Below are positions 8,685 to 18,823 of a DNA stretch of 64,000 bases, piece after piece. Within the stretch, counting starts at the first letter, position 1. Each line of letters opens with the position of its first letter. Origin of the DNA: Viridibacillus arenosi (GTDB lineage: Bacteria; Bacillota; Bacilli; Bacillales_A; Planococcaceae). The stretch covers positions 186,001 to 250,000 of the forward strand of contig NZ_MSPW01000003.1 in the NCBI RefSeq assembly GCF_001955655.1, written 5' to 3'. The notes beneath the pieces were generated by a model. The model was given only the letters and a program-made list of their open reading frames with translations. It did no database searches and was not told where the DNA came from. The translations under genes were made by a program, and so were the position numbers.

Positions 8685-8794
8685 ATATTTTTAAAAAAGC
8701 TCATGATGTCGTAGGGTTAAATGACGGAATTATAAGTATGACAACTGAAAACAAGTAAATAATAGTAAAACATCGGATTATTGGAGGAGGCATC

Positions 8795-10231
8795 ATGGCT
8801 AAAAATTATCAATTTTATATAAATGGAGAATGGCGTGAAAGTCGCTCAAAAGAAAGTATAAGCATTTTATCGCCTTATTTACGTGAGGAAATTGGCCACG
8901 TTCAAGCTATTTCTCAGGATGAAGTAGATGAAGCAATAAACGGCGCAAAACTAGCCCAAAAAGAATGGTCTCAACTTTCTGTACGTGCTCGTGGTGAATA
9001 TTTATATAGATGGGCTAATGAATTACTTGCAATGAAAAACGAAATTGCTCAATCTATCATGGAAGAAGTAGGTAAAACATTTAATGATGCGGTAAAGGAA
9101 GTGGAACGTACTGCAGATTTTATTCAATACACAATAGAAGAAGCAACACATATGCAAGGGGAAAGTATGTTGGGCGAAAATTTCCCAGGGGGAAATCGCT
9201 CTAAAATTGCGGTGACTCATCGTGTCCCACTTGGAGTCATTCTTGCCATTTCACCGTTTAACTATCCCGTGAACTTATCTGCCGCAAAGATTGCGCCATC
9301 TCTAATTGTGGGAAATGCAGTTATTTTCAAACCAGCAACTCAAGGTGCAATTAGTGGTGTGAAAATGATTGAAGCTCTTCACAAAACAGGCTTACCAAAA
9401 GGCGTTCTTAATCTTGTAACTGGACGAGGATCTGTTATTGGTGACTACCTTGTTGAGCATCCTGACATCGATATGATCTCATTCACAGGCGGAACAGAAA
9501 CTGGACAACATATTGCAAAAATTTCGAACATGATTCCACTTGTAATGGAGCTTGGAGGAAAAGACCCAGCTATCGTTCGGGAAGACGCTGATTTAGTGTT
9601 TACTTCGAAACAAATTATTTCAGGAGCATATTCATATTCAGGCCAACGTTGTACAGCAATTAAACGTGTTCTTGTAAACGAAACTGTTGCTGATGAATTA
9701 GTATCATTATTAAAAGAAGAAATAGAATCCTTAACAGTAGGTTCTCCTGAAGAAAATAATATTATTGTGCCGCTAATCGATGATAAATCTGCAGACTTTG
9801 TACAAGGTTTAATTGATGATGCATTAGAAAAAGAAGCTACATTAGTTGTGGGAAACAAACGTGAAGGAAATCTAATATACCCGACCTTACTAGACAATAT
9901 TACAACAGATATGAGAGTTGCTTGGGAAGAACCGTTTGGCCCAGTACTTCCTATTATTCGAGTGAAATCAGATAAAGAAGCCATTACACTAGCAAATGCG
10001 TCGAAATTTGGTTTACAAGCAAGTGTTTTTACTAAAGACATAAATAAGGCATTTACTATAGCACCTCAAATTGAAGCAGGTTCTGTCCAGATAAACGGAA
10101 GAACAGAACGTGGACCTGACCACTTCCCATTCATAGGAATCAAAGGTTCAGGTATGGGAACACAAGGTATAAAACGGAGTATAGAAGCAATGACTCGTGA
10201 AAAAGTTACAATTATTAATATTTATGAATAA
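8795..10231 (+). CDS. gapN: NADP-dependent glyceraldehyde-3-phosphate dehydrogenase (non-phosphorylating)
   Basis: GapN oxidises glyceraldehyde-3-phosphate directly to 3-phosphoglycerate, making NADPH and bypassing the ATP-yielding phosphoglycerate kinase step. The 478-residue product is an aldehyde dehydrogenase with general-base Glu252 (MELGGKDP) and catalytic Cys286. The Cys context SGQRCTAIKRV is the GapN signature rather than that of other ALDHs, and the N-terminal FYINGEWRES and PFNYPVNL also fit. The ribosome binding site GGAGGAGG sits just before ATG 8795. It is monocistronic and shares a bidirectional terminator with ileS. Confidence 0.92.
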   Translation: MAKNYQFYINGEWRESRSKESISILSPYLREEIGHVQAISQDEVDEAINGAKLAQKEWSQLSVRARGEYLYRWANELLAMKNEIAQSIMEEVGKTFNDAVKEVERTADFIQYTIEEATHMQGESMLGENFPGGNRSKIAVTHRVPLGVILAISPFNYPVNLSAAKIAPSLIVGNAVIFKPATQGAISGVKMIEALHKTGLPKGVLNLVTGRGSVIGDYLVEHPDIDMISFTGGTETGQHIAKISNMIPLVMELGGKDPAIVREDADLVFTSKQIISGAYSYSGQRCTAIKRVLVNETVADELVSLLKEEIESLTVGSPEENNIIVPLIDDKSADFVQGLIDDALEKEATLVVGNKREGNLIYPTLLDNITTDMRVAWEEPFGPVLPIIRVKSDKEAITLANASKFGLQASVFTKDINKAFTIAPQIEAGSVQINGRTERGPDHFPFIGIKGSGMGTQGIKRSIEAMTREKVTIINIYE

Positions 10232-10260
10232 TTAACTTTAGAGAATCCTCTCCACTCAAA

Positions 10261-10312
10261 ATAAAAGGGGCGTCCACAAGTCGTTATCGACTTAATGGAC
10301 AGCCCCTTTTCA
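10261..10312. terminator. Bidirectional terminator between gapN and ileS
   Basis: AAAAGGGGC...AAGTCG and CGACTT...GCCCCTTTT form an interrupted stem across 10263-10310, with A-rich and T-rich flanks for both converging genes. Confidence 0.85.
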
Positions 10313-10344
10313 GTGTGCTTAAACTATTGTTATTTAAATCATCA

Positions 10345-13300
10345 TTATTGGTAATTCATTGCAACTTTAACAAGTGTGGTACCTAATTGTACATCAATAG
10401 GTTGCTCATTTTCTGCTAATGTATTAAACGTGATGTCATTTACAAGTAAATTTTCTCTCATTAAATCTTCAAAACGAAGGATCATTTCTTTTACTTCAGT
10501 ACTTGCAACAATGTTAAGAGATACATACATCTCGACTGGTAAATCTAGTTTCTTTCTTGTGTCTTGAATTGTACGAATAAGCTCTCTTATTTGTCCTTCT
10601 TCTATTAATAAAGGCGTTAATTGTACATCTAGCAATACTTTTAATTGCTGATCACCAGCTAGCTCAAAACCAGGTGTTACAGCAGATTCTACAAGAATGT
10701 GCTCAGATTTTAAAGTATAGCTGTTTTCATTTACATTAATTTGTACTTCGCCTTGAGAAAGAATTGTTTGTTTTTCTTCTTCCGGCATATTTTCTACATA
10801 TTGCTTAACGGAATTGACCGCTTTACCAAATGCAGCCCCAGCCGTTTTGAAATTCAGTTTGAAGCTAGCTGATTCATATTTAGTGATATCATTAGCAAAT
10901 GTAACCGTCTTGACGTTTAATTCATCTTTTATGATATTTGTATAAGCATCTAATGAACTAGAGTCTCCATTTTGCCAAACGATGATTTGATGAAGCGGTT
11001 GCTTGGTTTTTAATGAAGTACTATTACGAATACTTCTTCCGAATTCCACTATTTTCAAAATTGTTGCCATATCTTTTTCTAGCTCCGGATTAATGACTGT
11101 TTTATCCGCTTTTGGGTAGTCTTGCAGATGTACACTACTGTTGTGTAGTTTTAAGTGAATATCCTCTGCGATATAAGGTACAAAAGGTGCTAGTAAGCGG
11201 CTAACTGTACTTAATGTCTCAAATAGGGTAGAGTAAGCTGCTTTTTTGTCTTCTGATAGACCTGAAGCCCAGAAACGATTTCTAGAACGTCTTACATACC
11301 AATTACTCACTTCATCAACTAACGCTGCAATCTCTCTTGTAGCAGCTGTAAATTGGAACTCATTCATAAACTCTTCTACAACTTTGACTGTATTATGCAA
11401 ACGAGAAAGCATCCATTGATCTAAGATTGTTTTCTTGCCTGTTTGATTTGAATCATATTCAAAACCATCAATTTTCGCATACATAGCATAAAATTTATAC
11501 GTATTATCTAATGTATCAACTAGTTTTGATTTTGCATCTTGCACGGTCTTTTTCGAGAATCGTTTAGGATTCCAAGGGGAACTATCGATCAAGAATGCCC
11601 AACGTAGAGCATCAGCACCGTATTCTTGAATCAATTCAACTGGATCTAGGGCGTTGCCTTTACTCTTCGACATTTTCTGGCCGTTCTCATCTAATACATG
11701 ACCTAATGATAAAACGTTTTTATATGGTGCCTGCCCAGTAAATAGGGTAGAAACTGCTAATAGGCTATAGAAGAAGCCCCGTGTTTGGTCAATACCTTCT
11801 ATAATTACATCTGCAGGGAATTGTTTTTTAAACTTCTCTTTGTTATCAAATGGATAGTGGTGTTGCGCAAATGGCATTGAACCGCTGTCAAACCAAACGT
11901 CAATAACTTCTGGCGTTCGTTCCATCTGTCCATGACATTTAGGGCAAGCGCACTGGACATCATCAATATAAGGCTTATGAAGCTCTATACCATCATCTAA
12001 ATTAGTTGTAGCGATCTCTTTTAATTCTTCAATGCTACCAGGAGCTACTTCATAGCCACAATCATCACAAATCCATACATTTAATGGGGTACCCCAGTAG
12101 CGGTTTCGGCTAATATTCCAATCCACTAGATTTTCAAGGAAGTTTCCAAAACGCCCGTTTTTGATATGCTCAGGATACCAAGTGACTATTTCGTTATTCG
12201 CAAGCATTTGCTCTTTCAGTGACGACATATTGATAAACCAGCTATCTGTCGCATAGTAAAGAAGCGGTGAATCGCAACGCCAGCAGTGTGGGTAGCTATG
12301 CTCATACTTTTCTTTGCTAAATAGCAGACCTTTTTCAGAAAGCATTTTAATAATATCTACATCACAGTCTTTTACAAATCTGCCCTCAAGATCAACTACC
12401 TCTGCTGTGTAACGACCTTGCAAGTCGACTATATTCACAAAAGATAAGCCATTTTGTTGAATAGTTTTATAGTCATCTTCACCATAGGCCGGTGCAATAT
12501 GAACGATACCGGTACCACTGCTCTCCGTTACGTATTCAGCTAAGACAACGATATGTCCTTTTTCGACAGTTGCATAATTGAATGGAGGCAAATAACGTAT
12601 CCCTTCAAATTCATGTCCTTTATGCTCACTTAGAACTTCAACATCTTCACCTAGCACTTTTTCAACTAATGATTTTGCGACAATGAAGATCTCTGATTCT
12701 TTTTTAACTCTTACATAAGTTAATTCTGAATTCATAGCAAGTGCTACGTTAGCAGGTAAAGTCCAAGGTGTTGTCGTCCAACCTAAGAAGAATTCATTTT
12801 CTTTATCAGCTAATTTGAATTTCACTGTAGCAGATAAATCTTTTACATCTTTATAGCCTTGTGCGACCTCATGTGAACTTAATGATGTTTGGCAGCTAGG
12901 GCAGTAAGGTGAAACACGATGCCCTTTATATAACAAGTTGTCTTTATGCACTTTACTCAAGATGTGCCATACACTTTCGATATAGTCATTGCTTAATGTC
13001 ATATAAGGATCATCCATATCAACCCAATAACCTAATTCTTCGGTAAATGAACGCCATTTCTTCTCGTAAGTGAAGACACTTTCCTTACATTTCTTAATAA
13101 ATGGCTCTATACCATAACGTTCAATCTCTTGTTTACCCGAAATACCTAGTTGCTTTTCAACACCTAGTTCTACAGGAAGACCGTGTGTATCCCAGCCTGC
13201 TTTTCTTTCTACTTGGAATCCTTGCATCGTTTTATAACGTGCCACAACATCTTTAATCGTTCTGCCAAATGCATGGCCTACATGGGGTAGACCGTTTGCA

Positions 13301-13443
13301 GTTGGTGGACCTTCATAAAAAACAAACGGTGTGCTTCCTTCTCTTGCATCAACAGAAGCTTGAAAAGTATCTTGTTCTGTCCAGAGGTTACGAATGCGTT
13401 GTTCACGTTGTACTGTATTTTCTTTACCTTCAATCGAATTCAT
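10345..13443 (-). CDS. ileS: Isoleucyl-tRNA synthetase, long (IleS2-like) type
   Basis: This class I synthetase charges tRNA-Ile. The 1032 residues are longer than the 920-residue housekeeping IleS of B. subtilis and match the eukaryote-like IleS2 type: [10 protein letters not shown] near the N-terminus, an HVGH form of the HIGH motif ([11 protein letters not shown]), a CP1 editing domain, KMSKSKGN, and a C-terminal anticodon-binding region. IleS2 enzymes tolerate mupirocin; in some bacteria they are the only IleRS and in others a second copy. Whether another ileS exists cannot be seen here. ATG 13443 follows the ribosome binding site GGAG by about 8 bases, and the gene is under an Ile T-box. 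Confidence 0.93.
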   Translation of the reverse strand: MNSIEGKENTVQREQRIRNLWTEQDTFQASVDAREGSTPFVFYEGPPTANGLPHVGHAFGRTIKDVVARYKTMQGFQVERKAGWDTHGLPVELGVEKQLGISGKQEIERYGIEPFIKKCKESVFTYEKKWRSFTEELGYWVDMDDPYMTLSNDYIESVWHILSKVHKDNLLYKGHRVSPYCPSCQTSLSSHEVAQGYKDVKDLSATVKFKLADKENEFFLGWTTTPWTLPANVALAMNSELTYVRVKKESEIFIVAKSLVEKVLGEDVEVLSEHKGHEFEGIRYLPPFNYATVEKGHIVVLAEYVTESSGTGIVHIAPAYGEDDYKTIQQNGLSFVNIVDLQGRYTAEVVDLEGRFVKDCDVDIIKMLSEKGLLFSKEKYEHSYPHCWRCDSPLLYYATDSWFINMSSLKEQMLANNEIVTWYPEHIKNGRFGNFLENLVDWNISRNRYWGTPLNVWICDDCGYEVAPGSIEELKEIATTNLDDGIELHKPYIDDVQCACPKCHGQMERTPEVIDVWFDSGSMPFAQHHYPFDNKEKFKKQFPADVIIEGIDQTRGFFYSLLAVSTLFTGQAPYKNVLSLGHVLDENGQKMSKSKGNALDPVELIQEYGADALRWAFLIDSSPWNPKRFSKKTVQDAKSKLVDTLDNTYKFYAMYAKIDGFEYDSNQTGKKTILDQWMLSRLHNTVKVVEEFMNEFQFTAATREIAALVDEVSNWYVRRSRNRFWASGLSEDKKAAYSTLFETLSTVSRLLAPFVPYIAEDIHLKLHNSSVHLQDYPKADKTVINPELEKDMATILKIVEFGRSIRNSTSLKTKQPLHQIIVWQNGDSSSLDAYTNIIKDELNVKTVTFANDITKYESASFKLNFKTAGAAFGKAVNSVKQYVENMPEEEKQTILSQGEVQINVNENSYTLKSEHILVESAVTPGFELAGDQQLKVLLDVQLTPLLIEEGQIRELIRTIQDTRKKLDLPVEMYVSLNIVASTEVKEMILRFEDLMRENLLVNDITFNTLAENEQPIDVQLGTTLVKVAMNYQ

Positions 13444-13480
13444 TGATATCGCTCCAATACTAAATTATATAAAAACATAC

Positions 13481-13765
13481 AAAAAACCCCGTCCCAAGTA
13501 AGGGACGGGGTTAACCGCGATACCACCCTAATTCTATTGAAAACCGCTCAATAGCACTCAGCAACGTACAATCATACGTGTTCCTTTTAACGGCGGACAC
13601 CCGGATAGACCTACTGAATCTTCAGACTATCTTCTCAGAGAGGATCTTCACATTACACTTAAACACTGACTTGCACCGATCTGTCAGCTCTCTAGGGAAT
13701 AAGATGTAACGCTACTCTTTCTCATCAACGAATTTGTATGCTTTTATTGAGAATTATCGTAACAG
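13481..13765 (-). promoter_or_regulatory. T-box leader of ileS (Ile, AUC specifier)
   Basis: Read on the minus strand: an AGAGAG bulge, the distal-loop GGTGCAAG, then GAAGATCCTC with the specifier ATC at 13645-13643, followed by the antiterminator AGGGTGGTATCGCGGTT (13530-13513) and a GC-rich terminator (CCCCGTCCC/GGGACGGGG) ending in T6 (13511-13481). Uncharged tRNA-Ile(GAU) would stabilise the antiterminator and allow ileS transcription. Note TATCGCG in place of the usual TACCGCG. Confidence 0.93.
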
Positions 13766-13799
13766 AACAGAAAAAAATTGTCAAATTATTAAAGAAGGT

Positions 13800-14345
13800 A
13801 TCTACACATTAAAGGAAATGAAAGAAGGGGAGGGATGATACTAGTTTATTGTTGTAGAAATCTGGATATTTAGAGTTTAGATAATGTAGATAGAGAATAG
13901 TGAAATTTAATTATACAAAAATGAAAGTTTTGTTAAATGGGATAACTGAAAATAGTGTAATCTAAAAAGTATATTATAAATTCAAAAGAATCTATAAATA
14001 AAATAGCGAATTTAATAGAAAAAGTGGGTTACACTATAACGTTTTAGAACACAGAGATACACAAATCTATTTTTCATGAACGCTCACAGCAACCAAAATA
14101 TGCGAATGAATACTTTTGAACCATTGATACATAAGCGTTTGTGAAGGTTTATTCACCTGTATTTTTATTGCAGAAACTATACATATTAGGACGAATAAAG
14201 GAAAATTAATATAATTTTTGTAAATATTTGTCACTTATTGGAATAAGGTTTGAGTTTTGATATGTTACTATTATTTTTACCAATCTATTTTTTTCCGATA
14301 GGTAAGACAACAAATACTATTTACATTTAGTGATTAACAAAAGTG
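13800..14345. other. Long intergenic stretch without a recognisable gene
   Basis: About 540 bases of AT-rich sequence between the ileS leader and the next gene. I found no frame with a ribosome binding site, no clear hairpin and no repeat. Confidence 0.5.
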
Positions 14346-14360
14346 AAGCGGTGATCAAAA

Positions 14361-14597
14361 ATGAAATTTATTGAAATAGGAATTGGCAACACGTGGATTG
14401 TTAGGACAGAGACAGAATTAGAGGACGGTTCTGAATTTGAGGAACGAGGTATAATAGGACCGATTATTTTAAAATCGGTTTATCTTCGAATTTGGTTATT
14501 TAAAACGGTAGTAATCCTAGATTCAAAGGAAGGTTTAAAGAAGTTGAAAAAGAAGCGAAACTCCCTTAAGTTAGTATTGGGTATTCAAAGTAAATAA
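14361..14597 (+). CDS. DUF3977-like small protein
   Basis: The 78-residue protein opens MKFIEIGIGNTWIVRTETE and contains RGIIGPI and VVILDSKEGLKKLKK, which I recall as the pattern of the DUF3977 family of Bacillus small cytosolic proteins of unknown function. The C-terminus is strongly basic. The ribosome binding site is weak (GAAGCGGTGA). It is a lone gene convergent with the small minus-strand gene that follows. Confidence 0.7.
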   Translation: MKFIEIGIGNTWIVRTETELEDGSEFEERGIIGPIILKSVYLRIWLFKTVVILDSKEGLKKLKKKRNSLKLVLGIQSK

Positions 14598-14639
14598 GAT
14601 AAAGAAGGAAACTTCGCATTTATGTAATTAAAATTTGTG

Positions 14640-14783
14640 CTACAGCCGTTTACGAAGTTCTTTTAGTTCGTCACCTATTTTTTTTATTTCTTCTGTTTGC
14701 TCTAGAACATTATTATTTAATCTTCGTACAGCTTCAAATACAGCAAAAATCGCGCAAATAATTATAATCCCAATAACTCCCAT
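14640..14783 (-). CDS. Small membrane protein with coiled-coil tail (47 aa)
   Basis: ATG at 14783 follows AGAAGGTG by about 6 bases. The product has an N-terminal membrane segment (MGVIGIIIICAIFAVFEAV), then a heptad-like charged helix (NNNVLEQTEEIKKIGDELKE) ending in KRL. It resembles in layout the 44-residue protein at 4991-5125. Small proteins of this build are common in spore-formers, mostly uncharacterised. Confidence 0.65.
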   Translation of the reverse strand: MGVIGIIIICAIFAVFEAVRRLNNNVLEQTEEIKKIGDELKELRKRL

Positions 14784-14912
14784 TTTACACCTTCTTTCTA
14801 ATTACATAATAGTACTTATCATAGATTAATTGGACTATTATGTAAATGCTATGCAGTTTATAGATAGAATAATTAGAGGATAGGTACAAATTATTTAAGA
14901 GGTGATAATGGA

Positions 14913-15008
14913 ATGAAAAGAAATACAGTAATTTGGATAATAATCATATTAATTTTGATAGTAGTTTTGCCCCTATTAAACTGGATTTTATTAGACATTC
15001 AACCATGA
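14913..15008 (+). CDS. Very small hydrophobic peptide (31 aa)
   Basis: ATG 14913 follows AAGAGGTG by about 9 bases. The peptide is MKRNTVIW, then a single continuous membrane helix (IIIILILIVVLPLLNWILL), then DIQP. A basic start and hydrophobic core are typical of small single-pass membrane peptides. No partner or function can be named. Confidence 0.5.
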   Translation: MKRNTVIWIIIILILIVVLPLLNWILLDIQP

Positions 15009-15127
15009 GTAGCATGTTTACATAAAAGAAACTAAGGTGCATCATTTGAATTAGTTTTATAGATTCGTCTTGCTAATCAAGTCGAATGTTTCTCAACTTC
15101 TCTATTGTAGATAGACACTTAAGCATC

Positions 15128-15154
15128 CTGTATTGTTTATAAGCAGCAATACAG
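15128..15154 (-). terminator. Inverted repeat after the S16 protease gene
   Basis: CTGTATTG (15128-15135) pairs with CAATACAG (15147-15154), just past the stop at 15161 on the minus strand. It lacks a T run, so it is a possible rather than certain terminator. Confidence 0.45.
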
Positions 15155-15160
15155 AATTCC

Positions 15161-16072
15161 TTATTTATTTTGTTCATTACTTGTATCGTTCAATTCATTA
15201 ATCAGTCGAACTGCTTCTTCTACATGTGCCACATCAAGAATTTGTATGTTTAAATTTTGTTTCTGCTGAATTTCCAAAGCTTCTTTTCTATTTGCACTTG
15301 GAACGATCATCAATGAAAAACCGGATTTTTCAGCAATTTGCATTTTTTCTTTTAAAATCCCTATGGCTAATACGTCTCCCGTTTCGCTAATTGCCCCTGT
15401 AACAGCAATCTTTAAGTCATTTTGCAAATCGCCCCTCACAATAAGTCCTGTTAACGCTAAACCTAACCCAGCGCTACTTCCATCAATATGATCGTTATTT
15501 AAAAATTTGTTAATCCTTCCATGCTCTTGTCCTAAAAAATGATTCACGTTTTCTCTCATTTGTTCTACGCTATCTTTCCCAAGATGGAACCACTTCAATA
15601 ATTGTCGGTTCTTACTTCCGTACCGGTCCGAATTGGTGATTTTAGTAATATCCAGATAGTCTATTTGTTGTTCTTTTAAAAGGTCTATAACAGCGTTTTT
15701 GTTTTCAGTAAATTGGAAATCAACTCGATTTACCCCTATTAAATAGATTCCTGAACCTTCGTATACTTCTAAAGGATCTGTATATCTGTATGCAGCGTGT
15801 GTGTATGCATCATAAAATATCAGAGGTATTTCGTAACAAAATAGTAGGGCCATCAACAATGTAATTAACACGACTTTTCGTTTGATAGCACATTTTTTCC
15901 GATACACAATAAGCGCAATCGATAAAATGATTAAGCTAAGCAATAAAATAACGACAAAAGAAACTCCACTGATCACATCTTGAAGATACAATAACAGTAA
16001 TAAGAAATAATAGATCATCGTAAAAAACACATTCACTATATAAGGTAAACTTCTTTTGAGTTTAATGATAAT
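15161..16072 (-). CDS. Membrane-anchored Lon-type (S16) serine protease, probable ATT start
   Basis: The product of about 303 residues has three or four N-terminal membrane helices (to about residue 90), then an extracytoplasmic part ending in a Lon proteolytic domain. Catalytic Ser200 lies in DGSSAGL and Lys241 in ILKEKMQIA, the Ser-Lys dyad of peptidase family S16. There is no AAA+ ATPase domain and no PDZ domain, unlike YlbL. The only ATG/GTG/TTG start is GTG 16087, which overlaps the ribosome binding site AGGAG (16084-16080). ATT 16072 lies 7 bases beyond that site and gives (M)IIKLKRSLPYI. Substrate unknown. A terminator-like hairpin lies upstream. Confidence 0.8.
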   Translation of the reverse strand: MIIKLKRSLPYIVNVFFTMIYYFLLLLLYLQDVISGVSFVVILLLSLIILSIALIVYRKKCAIKRKVVLITLLMALLFCYEIPLIFYDAYTHAAYRYTDPLEVYEGSGIYLIGVNRVDFQFTENKNAVIDLLKEQQIDYLDITKITNSDRYGSKNRQLLKWFHLGKDSVEQMRENVNHFLGQEHGRINKFLNNDHIDGSSAGLGLALTGLIVRGDLQNDLKIAVTGAISETGDVLAIGILKEKMQIAEKSGFSLMIVPSANRKEALEIQQKQNLNIQILDVAHVEEAVRLINELNDTSNEQNK

Positions 16073-16171
16073 ACCTTCACTCCTCACTTTAGTGCAAGTA
16101 TATTTTTAATTTCTAGAAAAATGCAGATAATCCCTTTGTTTTGGAAATTATCATTTTTTTCAATTTCACAT

Positions 16172-16230
16172 AAAAAAACCGTTTGTACGTTTGTACAGCG
16201 TAGATTAACGCTTTATAAACGTTTTTTTTT
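16172..16230. terminator. Hairpin with T tracts facing both ways
   Basis: ACGTTTGTACAGCGT (16187-16201) pairs imperfectly with ACGCTTTATAAACGT (16208-16222), followed by T9 on plus and GGTTTTTTT on minus. It lies between two divergent genes, so it ends no visible gene; it may be a leader attenuator or a transcription insulator. Confidence 0.6.
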
Positions 16231-16283
16231 GCCTATTGAACCATTATGGAGCATTGTTTCAATCTTAAAAGAAGGAACTTTTT

Positions 16284-16335
16284 ATACCTTACTTTAATTT
16301 ATACATTGCTTTATAAGGTATGAATGTTTTATAAT
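16284..16335 (+). promoter_or_regulatory. Promoter and candidate PadR operator
   Basis: TTGCTT (16306-16311) and TATAAT (16330-16335) are separated by 18 bases. ATACCTTA (16284-16291) and TAAGGTAT (16314-16321) form an inverted repeat with the second half inside the spacer. That fits autorepression by the PadR protein encoded just downstream. Confidence 0.55.
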
Positions 16336-16381
16336 CTGTTTGTACCTAACAAAGCAAGGTATTGTTGAAGGAGAGAATTAC

Positions 16382-16714
16382 GTGGAAATTGATAAGGAGA
16401 TATTACGAGGTTATATAGACACAATCATTTTAAGCTTGCTTTACCATGACGATATGTATGGTTATGATCTGAGTAAAGAAGTTAAAAAACAAAGCAAGAA
16501 TTCATTCGAAATAAAAGAAGGAACTTTGTATTTATCTTTTAAACGTTTAGAGAAAAATGGCTATGTAACGAGTTATTGGCAAGAAGGAAGTGCAGCGGCT
16601 AGAAGAAAGTACTATCATCTCTCGAATACAGGAAAAGAGTATTTAACCCATAAAAAAGCGGAATGGCTTTTCATGAAACAATTAATGGATCAATTTTTGG
16701 AAGGAGTCGAGTAA
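16382..16714 (+). CDS. PadR-family transcriptional regulator
   Basis: The 110-residue protein has a winged-helix DNA-binding domain: GYIDTIILSLLYHDDMYGYDLSK, EGTLYLSFKRLEKNGYVTSYW and RRKYYHLSNTGKEYL, the classic PadR order. It should act as a dimeric repressor. GTG 16382 is 8 bases from AAGGAG (16368-16373), a better start than the in-frame ATG at 16340. The next gene starts one base after its stop, the usual PadR plus membrane-partner operon. Confidence 0.88.
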   Translation: MEIDKEILRGYIDTIILSLLYHDDMYGYDLSKEVKKQSKNSFEIKEGTLYLSFKRLEKNGYVTSYWQEGSAAARRKYYHLSNTGKEYLTHKKAEWLFMKQLMDQFLEGVE

Positions 16715-16715
16715 C

Positions 16716-17282
16716 ATGACACTAAGTAAAGAAACGAAAAACAAAATCAATCAATTCGTGAAGCAGAATACCAAGCTAAGTGTAAGTGATAGTAAAGAGC
16801 TTACATACTTTGAAGAACTTGCGATTCAAGCGAATCAAAAATTAGGGGAGGCGAAGAAGACTGCTGCTAAATTTAAATGGTCTTCACAAAAGAATAATGA
16901 AGCACAAGAAGAGTTAATGAGTTATATGGACGATTATATTCAAGATTTAATGATAGAAGAAGGCATTTCTGAAGCAGATGCATTTGAAAAAGCTAAGGCA
17001 TCGTTTGCAGTTGAAAATCCAGACAATCCTATGCTAGATAGAAATGCTAAATGGATGCAATATCTCGAACCAAATATTGAGGAAGCAATAGGGCTATATT
17101 ACGCAGCATTTATGTTCATCGGTTTAACATTAGGTGCGTTAGTAGGGGTTATTTTACAAATGGTCGTTCTAAAAGAGAGTATTGGATTATTATTCTTTAT
17201 TATCACGGGTATTGGTTTAATGATGGGGCTAGCTTTCGGGATGCTAAAAAATGCGAAAATCCGATTAAATAGCACAAATTAA
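16716..17282 (+). CDS. PadR-linked membrane protein
   Basis: The 188-residue protein has a soluble helical N-terminal part (about 1-125, with acidic DDYIQDLMIEEGISEADAFE) and two C-terminal membrane helices (about 128-150 and 155-175). It resembles DUF1700/DUF1129-type proteins found downstream of padR genes, which often bind regulators or sense envelope state. It is translationally linked to padR. A terminator follows. No enzyme motif is visible. Confidence 0.75.
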   Translation: MTLSKETKNKINQFVKQNTKLSVSDSKELTYFEELAIQANQKLGEAKKTAAKFKWSSQKNNEAQEELMSYMDDYIQDLMIEEGISEADAFEKAKASFAVENPDNPMLDRNAKWMQYLEPNIEEAIGLYYAAFMFIGLTLGALVGVILQMVVLKESIGLLFFIITGIGLMMGLAFGMLKNAKIRLNSTN

Positions 17283-17294
17283 AATAAAAATAAG

Positions 17295-17336
17295 AAAGAG
17301 CCTGTTTTGTTAGTCTTATCAAAACGAGGCTCTTTC
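17295..17336 (+). terminator. Terminator of the padR operon
   Basis: AAAGAGCCT..TTTTG pairs with CAAAA..AGGCTCTTT (17295-17309 with 17320-17335). Confidence 0.8.
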
Positions 17337-17517
17337 ACTTATTAATATATGTTGATATAGTTATAGAAGTAAGAAGAGGATTACGAAGCATAAACTTGTG
17401 TAATCCATTCGAGTAGAGCTTGATAGACAACATTTATAGTCAGGACAATAAATTATTACAATTAGAAATACAGGTCTTATGAATTTCTTGTTGAAAATGG
17501 AAGGTTGGACATAGAAA

Positions 17518-18810
17518 TTGGCAATATTAGCGTCTTTGATTTTTTTAGTAACACTTGTACTAGTCATTTGGCAGCCAAAAGGATTGTCTATAGGGTGGTC
17601 TGCATGTGGTGGAGCCATCATTGCATTAATTTTAGGAGTAGTGGATTTTACTGATGTATTAGATGTTACATCGATCGTTTGGAATGCGACGTTAACTTTT
17701 ATAGCAATTATCATTATTTCACTCATATTAGATGAAATAGGTTTCTTTGAATGGTCTGCACTTCATATGGCTAGGGCAGCAAAAGGAAATGGTCTTAGAA
17801 TGTTTATCTATGTCACTGTTCTAGGAGCATTAGTAGCAGCATTTTTTGCAAATGATGGTGCAGCCCTTATTCTAACTCCCATTGTATTGGCTATGGTTCG
17901 AAACCTACAGTTTGACGGTAAAAAAGTATTTCCGTTTATAATAGCAAGTGGATTTATTGCTGATACGACCTCTTTGCCCTTAGTCGTAAGTAATTTGGTA
18001 AATATAGTATCGGCGGACTTTTTCAATATTAGTTTCTCTGAGTATGCATCACGAATGATTATCCCCAATTTCTTTGCACTTATTGCAAGTGTTATAGTAT
18101 TGATTTTATTATTCCGTAAAGTTATTCCGAAGAATTATAACCCAACAGTATTAAAGAAACCTGTTGATGCAATTCGTGATGTCACAATGTTTCGTTTATC
18201 GTGGTACGTATTAGGAATACTGCTAATTGGTTACTTTTCAAGTGAAGCTATTGGTATTCCTGTATCATTTATTGCAATCCTTGTTGCATTGTTCTTTCTA
18301 ATAATGGCTAGAAGAAGTAAAGCCGTTAATACCGGAACAGTTATTAAAGGGGCACCATGGAACATCGTTTTCTTCTCAATTGGTATGTACGTAGTTGTTT
18401 ACGGTTTAAAAAATGTTGGTTTAACAAATGTTGTGTCTGATGTTATTCAATGGACAGCAAACCAAGGATTATTTGCTGCGACAATGGGTATGGGTTTCTT
18501 AGCTGCTATTCTGTCATCGGTAATGAATAATTTACCTACAGTTATGATTGACGCACTAGCTATTTCAGAGACTACTACAGACGGAGTTATACGTGAAGCA
18601 TTGATTTATGCCAATGTTATTGGTTCTGATTTAGGACCAAAAATTACACCAATTGGCTCTTTAGCCACGTTACTTTGGTTACATGTTTTATCCTTAAATG
18701 AAGTCAGAATTTCATGGGGTACATATTTTAAGACAGGTATAATATTAACGATTCCCACGTTATTTCTTACATTGCTTGGTCTTTATTTATGGTTAGTAAT
18801 TATTCATTAA
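17518..18810 (+). CDS. ArsB-like ion transporter (arsenite efflux/citrate-transporter superfamily)
   Basis: The 430-residue protein has about 11-12 membrane helices. It matches the ArsB branch of the ion-transporter superfamily: [29 protein letters not shown], the internally repeated [13 protein letters not shown], and [19 protein letters not shown]. ArsB exports arsenite or antimonite, with or without an ArsA ATPase. No arsR, arsC or arsA gene is adjacent, so resistance is inferred only. The TTG start at 17518 is the only one before the upstream stop; the ribosome binding site GGAAGG is 13 bases away, longer than usual. Confidence 0.85.
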   Translation: MAILASLIFLVTLVLVIWQPKGLSIGWSACGGAIIALILGVVDFTDVLDVTSIVWNATLTFIAIIIISLILDEIGFFEWSALHMARAAKGNGLRMFIYVTVLGALVAAFFANDGAALILTPIVLAMVRNLQFDGKKVFPFIIASGFIADTTSLPLVVSNLVNIVSADFFNISFSEYASRMIIPNFFALIASVIVLILLFRKVIPKNYNPTVLKKPVDAIRDVTMFRLSWYVLGILLIGYFSSEAIGIPVSFIAILVALFFLIMARRSKAVNTGTVIKGAPWNIVFFSIGMYVVVYGLKNVGLTNVVSDVIQWTANQGLFAATMGMGFLAAILSSVMNNLPTVMIDALAISETTTDGVIREALIYANVIGSDLGPKITPIGSLATLLWLHVLSLNEVRISWGTYFKTGIILTIPTLFLTLLGLYLWLVIIH

Positions 18811-18823
18811 AATGAAATTTTCA

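Noticed and set aside
9445-10041. 198-codon frame antisense to gapN
   Set aside because: It lies wholly within a conserved enzyme gene, has no ribosome binding site and a composition typical of an antisense shadow.
17375-17404. GGATTAC...GTGTAATCC repeat before the ArsB-like gene as an ArsR operator
   Set aside because: It lies far from a visible promoter, no arsR gene is present, and the sequence does not match the ArsR box I know.
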